Shown here piece after piece: positions 37,739 through 48,573 of a stretch of 64,000 nt of DNA. The position numbers were made by a program, and so were the translations under genes. Position 1 is the stretch's first letter; each line of letters starts with the position of its first letter. Below the pieces are notes generated by a model. The model had not been told where the DNA came from. It searched no databases and saw nothing but the letters and a program-made list of their open reading frames with translations. The stretch comes from Colius striatus (lineage: Eukaryota > Chordata > Aves > Coliiformes > Coliidae), in contig NC_084763.1 in NCBI RefSeq assembly GCF_028858725.1, positions 22,253,501 through 22,317,500 of the forward strand. The letters are read 5' to 3'.

Positions 37739-39379
37739 ATACTTGGGCCTCTGGGTGGCTCTGAGGATCTGACCCTCGCTGAAGTTGTGCTAAACCAGAT
37801 GCACAACTAAGAAACGCACCAATGCAGTATCTGCTTAGCTGTGTTTCCATTTTGGACAAATGCAGACAAAAATGGTTCTTTGGGCCCTAGAATACATAAA
37901 TGTGGTTTGATTTTTTTTCCCCTGTAATAAATACAAATGTCACCTTCCAAAGGTAGTACAACAACCCTAGCAGCAAAGCCACCCCTTTCCCCCTGGCCCT
38001 GGGCTAACTGTAGCTGAGGTACAGTTCTTCTTCATCCATTTCTCCATTCCCAGCTTTTAAACTTCCCTCTTTCTTTCTCACACTCTTTCATCTGAGGCTG
38101 GGTTTGCTCCAATTGCTGCTTCTCAACAGAACGATTTCAGATTCCCCTTAACTGAAAAGGCTCTACATAATAAAAGCATCTCCAAGGAGAAAGTTTTAAG
38201 AGCTCTTTGCTTGGTAAGCATGTAGTCAAGAACATAAAACGGCAGTCCAAAAACCAGTGAGTACCTCGCAGTTTTACTAAATGAAATAAGAGAAGCATAC
38301 ATCTGCACATTGGGTGCAACAAGAGCTTTTATGGTCATAGATTTGATGCTACAATCCCTTTGTCCTTGGGTTTACAAGTCTGAAGGAGTAGCTGCATGAA
38401 GGACCAGTAAGTACCTAAGCCAGATAGGCTGTCTATTGCACAGAAGCTCTCAAAGTTCATTATATATCATTACAAACATTGAACCATGGGACACTTGGCC
38501 AGAATCTGCTGCATCACTTCAGTGACTATCAGTGACTGGTTTAATCGTATTTTCACCTTGAACTCATATGTCAGCTCTTTTTTCCTTTCAGGTCACTTTT
38601 TAATTCAACCATAAATGATTAGTTACAGCCAAATAAAATCATAAATGTGTAATACTTGACTGCTAAGAAATAATTTTCCGTCCCTGCCACTATGTAATAT
38701 CTTATCTCACGTTCAGAAAAAGTCTAAAACCATTTTAACAATACAAAGTATATCGCAAGTGCATTTAAAATAAATAAATCAGTTGCCGCTACATCACCTA
38801 CTATTAAGAAATGTGTTAATTGGTGAGTGTTTTTAGCTGAGTTTGCTCTGTAAGGCACACCACCAGTACAAATCTGGCTTACAATTCACTTTGTCCAAAA
38901 ATCCAGGAGGTGTCAGAGGCAGCAGATAGCTGTCTGAGTTAAAGCACATTATCTTGCTACCAAAAGAAATCCTGGGAATCTTTAACCTTGCTTCATAAGC
39001 CTCAAACACAGTAAACAGTAAAGAATATTCCAGTGGTGCCCAAGCCCATTTCCACACTAGCACCACCTGTGCTCTCCAGGGATGGTCTGGTCTCCCAAGA
39101 GTATTTACATTTTATCACACAGTTTGTTCACCAGAGCATCATTATACCAGTTATCATCAATTATGCAAAAATCATGTGTTCTCTGGGCATGCAGGACAAA
39201 TGGCTGTAGACAGCAGCCAGTCTCCCTCTGTACCAGAATTGTGGAGACTGGCCTCTGAAACATCTCCTTGTCATTGCAAAGCACAAAGAGAGAGCAAACC
39301 CGCACAGTCCTGCCTTTCGCCTATTTAAATGTGATGTGGGGCAAGGACAAAAAAGCAAGCGCCTGCCCCTCACCATACA

Positions 39380-39997
39380 CCTTTATTTTGAGCCCCTCAG
39401 GGGAAGGAGGATAGGGGAAGGAGGATGGGTTCACGAAGTTTCTGCTAACGGTGGGACACGAGCACATACAGTGCCGCTGAAGGTCCTTGGCCCTGAAAAT
39501 TAGGTAAGAGCACTTCATTCTCCCCTTCCTTTGATAAGGCAGTGTGTGAAATGAGAACAGCAAAGAGCCTCCTTGGCTAGAGAGCCGAGAGGAGCTGGGT
39601 CACAGGCCTGAGAAGTCGGCGCCTGGGTGACTTCTGAGGTAAAGAGAGACCCCAGCGTCGGCCCTGGGATAGCACCTTTGAGTCCACATGCCATAGTACA
39701 GGAAGTGGGGAGTTTATTGGTGTTGCTTTGTTAAGACAATCACATTGTCCCATGATCTCGGGGTTTGGTCTTGGCGGTGCTCGTCACCTGGTGGAGGTGC
39801 TGGGCTCCTCGCAGTGTCCGTTTGGGGCTGAGGAGGCTGCTGCCACGCACCTCCATGATGCACAAGGGGCCAGGTGAGCCTAGCCCCAGCCGTGGGGTGT
39901 CAACAAGCTCCAGCCACCTGTCCCGTTGGCGCTCCGGCCACCCGTCCAGTGGCGGCTCTTCACAGGGCCGCGGCTCCGGGGCCGAAGCCCTACTGAG
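39380..39997 (-). other. PRR15: PRR15 3' UTR with two candidate polyadenylation signals
   Basis: Downstream of the PRR15 stop the minus strand has canonical AATAAA hexamers at 39718-39713 and at 39387-39382, about 280 and 610 bases after the stop. Either could end the transcript; the farther one sets the boundary given here. No other gene is seen in between. Confidence 0.5.
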
Positions 39998-40366
39998 CTA
40001 CTCGCCCCCTTGAGCCTCACGGCCCGCGGCGCCGCCGCCGTCGAAGACCTCGGGACTGTCGGCCAGCAGCGAGGTGCGCACCTTCCGGCGCTCCTTGAAG
40101 CGGCCCGAGTGGGAGACGTGGAGGCTTCGGCGGTTGCCGCCGCCCGGCGCCGCGGCCTCGCCGCTGACGAAGGGGGGCTGCTGCTCCTCCCGGCCGCCGG
40201 ACGCGGCGGTGGCGGCGGGGGTCTCGTTGGCGGCGGCGGGGGGCGACGGGGCGCCCGCCGCTTCCTTGAGCTTCTTCTTGCTGGTCAGCGACTTCCACCA
40301 GGGCCCAGTCGAGCCGCCCTTCACGCCGGCGCGGGGGGCGGCGGTGGCCGCGGTGCTGTCCGCCAT
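39998..40366 (-). CDS. PRR15: PRR15, proline-rich protein 15
   Basis: This single-exon CDS encodes 122 residues, close to the roughly 129 of the human protein. The N-terminal region has the family signature GPWWKSLTSKKKLKEAA at residues 21-37. The middle is rich in Pro, Ala and Gly. The C-terminal third has RRSLHVSHSGRFKERRKVR at residues 79-97, the basic conserved block of PRR15. The start is the ATG at 40366-40364, in good Kozak context (G at -3 and +4), because it gives the family N-terminus MADS. The frame stays open upstream to 40987, but that part is unlike PRR15 and is GC-rich 5' sequence. The stop is TAG at 40000-39998. The molecular function is not established; published work links the family to trophoblast and gut epithelium. 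Same strand as CHN2, about 9.9 kb downstream of its stop. Confidence 0.93.
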   Translation of the reverse strand: MADSTAATAAPRAGVKGGSTGPWWKSLTSKKKLKEAAGAPSPPAAANETPAATAASGGREEQQPPFVSGEAAAPGGGNRRSLHVSHSGRFKERRKVRTSLLADSPEVFDGGGAAGREAQGGE

Positions 40367-40375
40367 CTCGGGCTC

Positions 40376-41127
40376 CTGCGGCGGGGGACAGAGCGAGGGC
40401 GGGTTGGCAGCCTGGCACGCCGCCACCCCGCCCGCCGGGACCGTCGCCCGGGCCTGCGCTGAAGGCGGCGGGGACCCCTCTTCCCAGCATGGGGACAGGC
40501 GGGGAGCATCCTCCCCCCCAACGCGGGCTGCGCTCTTGGGGGACCTCTGCCCTTCAGCCCGGCAGCTGCCTGGCAGGGACAGACAGCTCTCGCCCGGGCA
40601 GGCGGGTGGGCGCGGAGGGGAGGATTTTGCCCTCCGGCCCCGGCCGAGCCGCGGTGACAGGCTCTGAATCGCCACCCCGCCCTCCCGTCCGCCGCTGCCA
40701 GAGTTAAAGGTAAATAAAGTCCCGGAGCTGAGCCGCGGGCCCCGCTCTCTGCACTTGCCCCGCCTCGCTCCAGCCCCAAAAGCGGACCCCGAGGCCCGGT
40801 AGCCTGAGGCCGCTGCCCGCCCGCGGGATGGAGCCTGGACCCCTCGTACCTCCTGGGTTTTCCTGTGACGGCCCCCGCCGGCTACTGGCGCAACAGGTAC
40901 GGGCGGCGACACTGACCTGCGACCGCCGCGGGATCGCTCTCCTCCTCCCACGGGGAAGAGCGGCCGCTCCGCCTTCCGCCGCGGCACGGAGGGAAAGAGG
41001 AGAGCTGCGGCAGGGAAGGAGGGAGGGCCGCGGCGGCAGGTGGCGGCGGGCGCGGCGGCTCGGCCCCGGAGGCGGGGCGGCGGCTCGGGCGGCCCCGGGG
41101 TTGGGGCCGGGGCGGGCCCCGCTCACC
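40376..41127 (-). other. PRR15: Possible PRR15 5' UTR intron (donor 41126-41125, acceptor 40377-40376)
   Basis: On the minus strand, CAG|GTGAGC at 41127-41121 is a near-perfect splice donor. A C-rich tract ending in GCAG, with the AG at 40377-40376, lies nine bases before the PRR15 ATG. Together they would define a 751-base intron and a non-coding first exon ending at 41127. PRR15 in mammals also has non-coding upstream sequence spliced to a single coding exon, as I recall. Transcript data are lacking, so this is inference. Confidence 0.45.
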
Positions 41128-41250
41128 TGCCCGGCTCTCGCCGCGCGGGCCGGGAGCGGCCAAACCCGGCGTATGGCGCGGGGTCCTTGGGCTGGGGACG
41201 GTCGATGTTGCCCCGAAGGCACAGCCGGCGGGAAAGAGGCCGGGAGAAGT

Positions 41251-42340
41251 CATAGCCATAGAATGGTAGGGGTTGGAAGGGACCTCTGGGGACCGCCCAG
41301 TCCAACGCTCCTGCTAAAGCAGGTTTACCTCGATAAGGTCACACAGGAACGCGTCCAGGTGGGTTTGGAAAACCTCTATAGAGAAGCAGAGTCAGTGCCA
41401 GGTTTCCCTCACCCTCACAGCTAAGAAGTCTTACCTTGTTTTCAAGTGGAATTTCTTGTGTTCCAGCTTGTGCCTTATACCTCTTGTCCTGTCACTGGGA
41501 GCCATGGGGAAAAAAGTGTCACCCCATGCTCATGTAATTGTAACTGTTGATAACATTCCCCCTCAGTCTTCTCTTCCCTAGCCTAAACAGCCCCAGGTCT
41601 CATGTCTTTCTTTGTAAGAGAGAAGTAGCAGTCCCCTGATCATCTTGGAGGTCCTCTGCTGGACCCTCTCCAGAAGTTCTCTGTCCATCTTGAGCTGGGG
41701 AGCTCCAGATGAGGCCTCACCAGGGCAGAAGGGGAGCAGAACCTCCCTTGACTTGCTGGGCACACTCTTCATGATGCATCCCAGGATGCCATTGGCCTTC
41801 TTGGCCACGAGAACACATTGCTGGCTCGTATTTAGTTTGTTACCAACCAGAAATTAAGGTCCCTTTCTGCAGAGCTGCTCTCCAGCAGCTTCAACCCCAG
41901 CCTATATTGGTACATGGCATTGTGTAGGTACAAATATGACTTGTACTAGTCAGCTTCAATAAGGATGGTAGGGACAAGTTAATGCAGCTGGCAAGCTACT
42001 TCCAATTATCAGGAACAGGTGCTGTAAGTTAATCAATTGGGCCCTGAGTGATCCCCATGGACAGAAGCAGTATATAAGGAAGTACCTAGCAAATGAAGGG
42101 TGGCTTTGAGTTAACTGTTGGTTGCACTTTGTTGCTCATGTATGTCTCTGTATGTGCATTACCTAGCTTCTCTACATTTTTGGATGAGTATTACTTGCAC
42201 CATTACAACAGGGTTGTTCCTTCCCAGGTGGAGGACTCTGTATTTGTCTGTGCTGAACCTCATGAGGTTCCTCTCTGCCCAACTCTCAAGCCAGTCAAGA
42301 TCTTGCCCTTTGACAGCCCCATGAACACATAACAAATTTT
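41251..42340 (-). mobile_element. CR1 LINE copy, reverse orientation, interrupted by an LTR
   Basis: The plus strand begins CATAGAATGGTAGGGGTTGG and continues through CCCAGTCCAACGCTCCTGCT, a GGTCACACAGGAACGCGTCC block, CACTGGGAGCCATGG, AGATGAGGCCTCACCAGGGC, CAGGATGCCATTGGCCTTCT and CTGCAGAGCTGCTCTCCAGC. It resumes after a 288-base insertion with CCCAGGTGGAGGACTCTG and CATGAGGTTCCTCTCTGCCC. This is the reverse complement of about 800 bases of CR1 3' region. Its 3' end abuts the PRR15 CpG island. Confidence 0.9.
41923..42210 (+). mobile_element. Probable solo LTR of an endogenous retrovirus, inserted in CR1
   Basis: The 288-base block interrupts otherwise continuous CR1 sequence. It starts TGTAGG and ends ACAACA, i.e. 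TGT...ACA. The flanking hexamers GCATTG (left) and GGGTTG (right) match at 4 of 6 positions, as expected for an aged target-site duplication of a six-base type. A TATATAA box lies at 42071-42077, about 135 bases before the 3' end. No AATAAA is found downstream of it. No retroviral gene is present, so this would be a solo LTR left by recombination. The start could be two bases earlier. Confidence 0.5.
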
Positions 42341-43110
42341 TGTGTCATGATGGATTTCTGGCCATCCAAATGTCTCCTTTAAAAAAAAAAATACAGAAAG
42401 GAGAAAAAAGAGATCTACTTGTACTAGACTGTGTGTGATTTGTTCTTTGGAGAACTATGCCATGCAACACGTGTTTGATCCCAAACACCCCTCCCATCAG
42501 CTACGTAGTCAGTTGCCCAAGGATGCTTATGATCGTGGGGAGGTGTTAGTGACAGCAGTGGTATTTCAGCCTCATCTTTTGCAGATAGACTTTTGCTGCT
42601 TTCAGCTTCCCTGAGTAGCCCATAAAGATAAGATACATGGAAATTGGTGAATGCAGGTTACTGAGGGAGAAAAGCACTTATATTGCTCTGTAGATTGCTC
42701 TCTCCAAACACAAAGGCTTTTGAATACGGAAGCATGCATGCACACACCCTTAAAAGTACTCTCACCTGTCTGTCACACTAGTATCAGCAGCAAATAATTT
42801 CTCCTGTGGAATAAAACAGTAGGTTCCAGTGAGAAAGGCTTTAACATGTCCTCCTAACCAGTAAGCAACTAACATTTTAAAGATAGGTATCACCAGTCTG
42901 TCTTGGGCCAAGGATAGCAACAGACTATTGAAAGAAAATTGCAACCGATACCTGCTGGCACAAGTGGGCCTTTTAGCATTCAGCATTAAAATCAGTTCTT
43001 GAAACTCCTAGATCTTAAAGCCTAAATACCACCTTAATTTAAACTGAGGGACCTCTGTGTACAAGAAAAGACCACAGAAAGAACTGGCTTTCACATGCAT
43101 CAGGCTGTTT
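42341..43110. other. Gene-free sequence
   Basis: No supported gene. An A run lies at about 42381-42391; otherwise short open frames only. Confidence 0.55.
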
Positions 43111-45560
43111 GCTCAGAAGCCAGCAGTAACTTCAGTTCTTCTAGCTTTGGATTTCCAAGTGCTAGCAGCATCTCAAACCTTAGCCCTTACAGGAAGGACT
43201 CTGACCATTTCATAAAGAACATTTTCCATGTTGACATCAGGCTGCTGCTTAAGGCTATGGGACTGCAGCATCCACACCTAGCCTATGTCTGCCAAAGAAA
43301 ATGGAGCTGGGGAGTGAGTTTGAACCCTGCACCTGATGAATTGTGAATTGGCTCTATTGTTAGAGGTGACTCCCTGGCATGATTTTGGCCTGTGTCAGGG
43401 AATACCCACTGGTCAGGCAGGGTTTTGAGGCAGTAAGAGCAAAGGATTATTCCCCTTAGGCAGAATGAATGAAACTACACTAGTTTGTTCCCCTACATAG
43501 TCCTCCAACTTTACTGCAAGTTTTGCACTGCAAAACCGTTCAGTACACAACCACTCCTCATGTAACAGTCTGGGACAAGCATTGCGCGATCTCTGTCTCA
43601 GAGTATGAAAACACCAGTTTGATGGTCTGCAACACAGCCCTTGCATTATTACAGGTGCTAAATCACAATTTTTGATTCAGTGCCTCTAGAAAAAAAAAAT
43701 ACTCTCAAAGGCCATAGGTGGCACCCTGAGAGCACCTCAGCCAAGTGCGATGTAAAGTGGACAGGACACGACTGCACCATTTGACATGGGACAGGTCCTT
43801 GACTCTACTCAACTGACTGACACTGATGTAGTCTTAAATTTTCTAATCTTGCCTCCAATGCTAGAGTGGACAGTACGTTGGCTTATGTGGGCCCTAGCAG
43901 TAGCTCTGAGGTAAGCTTAGTGCTAGCGTTCACCCTCATTCAATGGAAGGTTCAGCTTCAGGAGTAAATCTGTCTGAGAACAGAAGAGATTCTGAAACTT
44001 TACCTTAACAATACCCATTACCATAAGGAAGGCCGAAAACGTCATCAAAACAGACCATAAAGACAGCTCTTCAAACTTTCAGTTCTCAGCCAGCCATCAG
44101 CCCTTTCTTGTATCCCATGAATTAGTCCCCACAAGACAAGCAAACAGAAGAATGTAGGCCCCTAACACCATCCTTTTTCTTATGTTCATATATCAAGCAG
44201 CAAACTCAGCCTGATTCTTTGAATCACAAATTCTAAACCTCACCTTCTTGCTCACCCTCATTGTATCTGATGATAAAAATAGAGTCCTATTCCTGTAGCA
44301 GAATAGAAAAATTGTGACTGTTGACACTAGTACCCTCTCTAGCTCTGCAGGCCTTGCAAAAAAATCAGTTCATACATTATCCATGCTTCTAACCAGAGAA
44401 TTCACACATTAAATAGGATAGAGCTGATCATTATCAATACCAGCACACTGCAATTTTTTCAAGTTCAGTAACAACTCAGTTCTTCAGGCTTTAGATTTCC
44501 AAAGTCTGTCCCTAATTCTTACTTTCATTATAAGACTCTTGTCTATGACAAAAAAAACCCACCATAAATATCTCGACATCATCCCTATTCCTAATGCTGA
44601 GGGCTGTGCAGCATGCAGTAACAATACTCATTCCTCCATATTTGGATTCTTAACGTAATTCCATTACCTTGTTTTGAATACCTGTGGACCTCAGTCTCCT
44701 CATGTTCTTGGGCAGTAGCATGAGGTAAATCATATGTATCTTCATGCACATTGATCATGCCCATACCTGCCTTATGGAGAACAGAAAATAAGGTATCTTC
44801 AAATATTGCTGGGAGCAGCATATGTTCTTTACAGTCTACAGTTCCAAACCTTACAGCTATCCCTACTTCTCATTCTAACCTCTTTCTTAGTAACAAATGG
44901 CTCATACTTTCAAGGAAAGAGAGCATACTTTGACCTCCACCTTGCCAGGCCCTGCAGTGCTCTGCAATGAAGGCAGTTTCCAGTGGTAAGCTTTGTTTCT
45001 GACAACCCCACATCTACTGTAAACTGCACCCTGACAGTTTCTCTACTTATAGCCTGTTGCTCATTTCTGTTGTAGCTTATAAAGCACTGGCTCCAGCTGA
45101 CACAAACTTTCTTCCCAACAGCAGTCTTTGTGACATCCTGCAGTAAGGTCCTTCAGGCTTTGAACTCCCAGTCCTGGCTCTAACTGTGTAGCATCAACAT
45201 AATTATATCCAGAATACCATGCCTTCAGAGAAAGATAATGTAAAGTACAGCCCCCGTGTAAGACCCATTGAGGTCATAAATCTGCAAGCCCTAGAGCATT
45301 CAGGCATAATCATAGTTCCCTGAGGTTTAGATTTCTGAATCTTAGCCACGATCTTTATTTTAATCAAGGAATTAATCTCTACAGCTAAAGAACAAAAAAT
45401 GTATTGACACTCTTATCTCCATGAGCCCTATAGTCTAGTCATTCCCTTTAGATAGCTGTAGGGTATACAGCAATATAATTCTGCTTTGAAGATCCAGTTA
45501 GATGGCATTTTTTCTCCTTGCATATTTGTGAATTACCTTCCTACTCAGAGTTTTCATGAG
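43111..45560. repeat. Possible decayed tandem-repeat field
   Basis: A motif of the form CAGTAAC, TCAGTTCTTC, GGCTTTAGATTTCCAA recurs: clearly at 43124-43158 and 44466-44502, and more weakly near 44614-44655, 45150-45180 and 45315-45345. CTAACC/CCTTA-type words are frequent in between. Spacing is irregular, with several gaps near 170 bases. This may be an ancient satellite or minisatellite; no gene is seen here. Confidence 0.35.
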
Positions 45561-48500
45561 TTCCTGATTTTGGCAGGGTGTCCATTGACACTTTAATCTT
45601 CTTCATTCTTCATTTTCTGCAGACCTTGACCCTTGTTGATAAAGAAAGAAGCAGCTGGCCAGACAGGCTCCTCAAGATTGTGCCATTTGAACACAGTCTG
45701 GGGCAAGTCAGCATGGAGGGAAAATGTTGTAGCCTCTTCAGCCGCTGCTCCTTTGGGGAACAACTGGAGAAGTGCCCACTTGGGGATTCTTCTGTGGGCC
45801 TCCCTCCCAGCCACATCTACTTTTCTGTCCTCTCCAGTCACTTCTCAGATGGCAAGGCAGCACCTACCCAGCCATTAGTAGGGTGAGGAGAGCAGACTGC
45901 CTTTGCCCTGCCTGTGCTCTGACTAGAGAGCCTGACACTGGCAACAGCTGAAGGCTCAGCAGGAGAGGCTGTTGGCTGTCTCCATCTCCAGGTGGGAGGG
46001 AGGAGGGGAGAGTAACCTAGCTGGGTTAGGAAAACACTCTCCCTCTGGATGTGTGAGTGCAGGCAAGACCCTGTGCAACCACAGCTAATCATCTCACAGC
46101 GTCTCATGTGTACAGATCTGCACTGTGCAGTGCTTGAGCTTATCATAAAAGACAGTTGCTCCACATGCTCTGAAAACTGCTCTCAGTACTTACCTTCACT
46201 TTCACCTCCTTGCAATGTGACTTTAAGCCTTCCTTCAGCCCAGCTGTTTATTACCCCGGGCCCTCCTAATATCCCTCTGAGGTTTTGCTAAGACCATAGT
46301 TTTGTCCAAGACTATACCTGCAATCTGTCTTCCCTCTTCTATTCTAAATTTGACAGTAATGCACAGCTCAGGTCTTTCAAGCACCTTTTGTCAGAAGAGA
46401 TCCCAAATCTGATATATTCCTTCCTGGAGTCTCAGGCCAAGTGTCTCTGCAGGCCTGTGTCCTTCATTAAGCTCAAATATTGTGTGAGCTTTGAGACTGC
46501 TAAGTGTAAGAAAATGCAGTCTTACCTCTTGCTTAGAAATAAAATGAATGTGGTACCAATTCACACAGTTTTGTGCTGTTAAGACCTGTTCTGTAGCTTA
46601 AACTGACACAGATAGTCTCACAGATTGGTGAGTTGAGAGCAAAGCTCTGTCTCCTTTGTACTTTCATTTTAAAAAAAGTGTTCCCAAGGAAACAATATTT
46701 GCACTTAAGCTCTTTTTTTTTTTTTGTAGTCTTCTTCCTTGGTAACTTTTACATCCTTTGTCCAGTTCCAATGGTATTTGACAGTGACAGAGAGATAATT
46801 AAGTTTCACAGCAACTAGTCTCTGTGAAGAGTAGCCCCAGATTGGTTTTTCATTTGAGGGAACCCTTCAACAGTTCCCCATTTAGTCTTGTTTGCCAGTA
46901 TCCGTGTGCTTTGGAGGCAGACACAGCGCATGCTGCCCCATGCCCAGCACAGGCCTCTCAGGAAACAATTCCTTTACTCAGCTTTCCCAGCAGTCTCAAA
47001 TCATTTAAACCTGATGGCAATGAGTCTTGCAAAGACAGAGGTATAGATTTCAGCCATTCCACGGCACTTGGCAAGGTTACTGCCTTACAAACCATTAACT
47101 TCATTCAATCTTTTACTAATCGTGGCTAAGACACTTCTGCTTTATGGGAGGCAAGTCGCCTGTCTCCTGCCACAGCTCCAAGGGCAGCTGTGAGGGGCGC
47201 AGAGTGGCACCCCTCCCTCACACCAGGCAATGAGCCTGGCTGAGGGGCAGGTGGTGGGTGGATGCCTGCGGCAGGGACTGCTGCGGTACCTGCAGTGCTC
47301 CACTACAAGCCTTCTCCAGTAGCTGGAGGGGAACAAGGTTCCTGCTAGGCTTCTGGCTGCACACGGGCTCCAATGCAGGCAGACACAGGTATCTCACCTG
47401 CTTCCACAGAAACAGAGCAGCATTCTGTTAGAGGTGAAAGGACCTAGCAAGGAAGTTGTATCAGCTCAAACACAGTAGCTCCCAGAGCATTTGTCAAATT
47501 ACTACTCTATGACAGTGCCTTGTGAGGTAAGTCGTGACACTCTTGCTGAATGCTTTGTTGAATGCTTTGAATTTGGTGAAATCTGGTCAGACCCATTTTT
47601 TTGTGTGTGTATACTGGAGCATAAGCTTTCATTAAAGATAAATATCTTTTTCTTCAGTTTTTGTGGCCAGTTTTGTGGAAAAGTCTGCTGTCTTTTTATT
47701 TCCTTGAATGGTGAATCTGGGACAGAGACAATAATATCTCAGAAGGGCTGCTCATTCCCAGGTGTGCAGCATGTGCAGCACAAGGTGGCACTGCTGAGGT
47801 GTTGAGGGGGACGGGATCCTGCCTCCATGCACAGTGTGCCCTTGAGGATGCTGGACATCAGTGAATCAGTTAGTCAAGACAAACATGATCAATTAATTAG
47901 ATATTTGGGTTTTAAGATGCAGAATCATACTCTTCCCTCTGTCCAACAGATTGGAAACTCTCCAAAGTTTTTAGTGCTCTCCAAAGACACTAAACATGGG
48001 TATTTCTCAAGACACTGCTTTGTACTGTCATCATATCCTAAGGGTGGGATATGTGTTGAAGAGCACAGACAGTGAGACATGTGAAAGCTACCAGTATGCT
48101 CATGGTAGAGGGAAAGACAGAAACAGAAGCAGAATGGCTTGCTTTTCTTCCTATAAAAATATAAAATATGGTACTAAAATACTCTTTCTGCCTTAAAAAA
48201 ACCCAACTAATAACTGAACTGACCTGAAAAGATAAAGAATATCATTGTTAGTCAAATGTCTGTTTTCAAGGCAGTGGAAGAGTGCTTCAATGGCATTGAT
48301 TCTTGGATATTGATTGGATTGACAGTGCAATTCGTTACTTGCTTGAAGTTGTACAAAGAGCTTCTCAAAGATGGTAGAAAAAAATGTGTGCATAGGCTTA
48401 GCTGTGGTAGTATGGGCATCTAAGTACCAAGCTGAAACTGCTGATGTTTAATAAAACTGTTCTAAGTTACAAGAAGGAAAGTTTCCACCAATGTCAGGAT

Positions 48501-48573
48501 GGTAGTTAGTGACTGATTTTCATTTGGCAGCTTGCCATGTGGTCAGTGACAGACACCAGAACTCTTTAACACA
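45561..48573. other. Gene-free sequence between the repeat field and the CHN2 3' UTR
   Basis: No supported gene. It contains a T run at 46712-46725 and a GC-richer patch at about 47150-47400 with no recognisable content. A minus-strand AATAAA at 47700-47695 could be a distal CHN2 polyadenylation signal. Confidence 0.5.

Larger units (their letters stand above)
31166..39379. other. Gene-free sequence, 8 kb
   Basis: No gene supported. Two short direct duplications are visible (34375-34416 and 37695-37738). The stretch 38830-39305 has overlapping minus-strand open frames that together look denser than the neighbourhood but match nothing I recognise. Confidence 0.5.
39900..41240. promoter_or_regulatory. 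CpG island covering PRR15 and its probable promoter
   Basis: CpG-dense, very GC-rich sequence covers the PRR15 coding exon and about 870 bases upstream, in contrast to AT-rich flanks on both sides. The transcription start most likely lies in the upstream half, between about 40700 and 41240. No clear TATA box is seen for the minus strand. Many long open frames here on both strands are by-products of the GC content. Confidence 0.75.

Noticed and set aside
38833-39376. Cluster of minus-strand open frames, considered as a retropseudogene
   Set aside because: The frames do not join into one product I recognise, and no poly-A tract or target-site duplication is seen.
39926-40667. Long plus-strand open frames (178 and 197 codons) opposite PRR15
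   Set aside because: They lie antisense to PRR15 in a CpG island, where stop codons are rare, and their products are low-complexity Gly/Ala/Arg with no family resemblance.
40704-41424. Open frames of 125-198 codons on both strands upstream of PRR15
   Set aside because: Same GC-driven effect; several overlap each other in different frames, and one runs into CR1 sequence.
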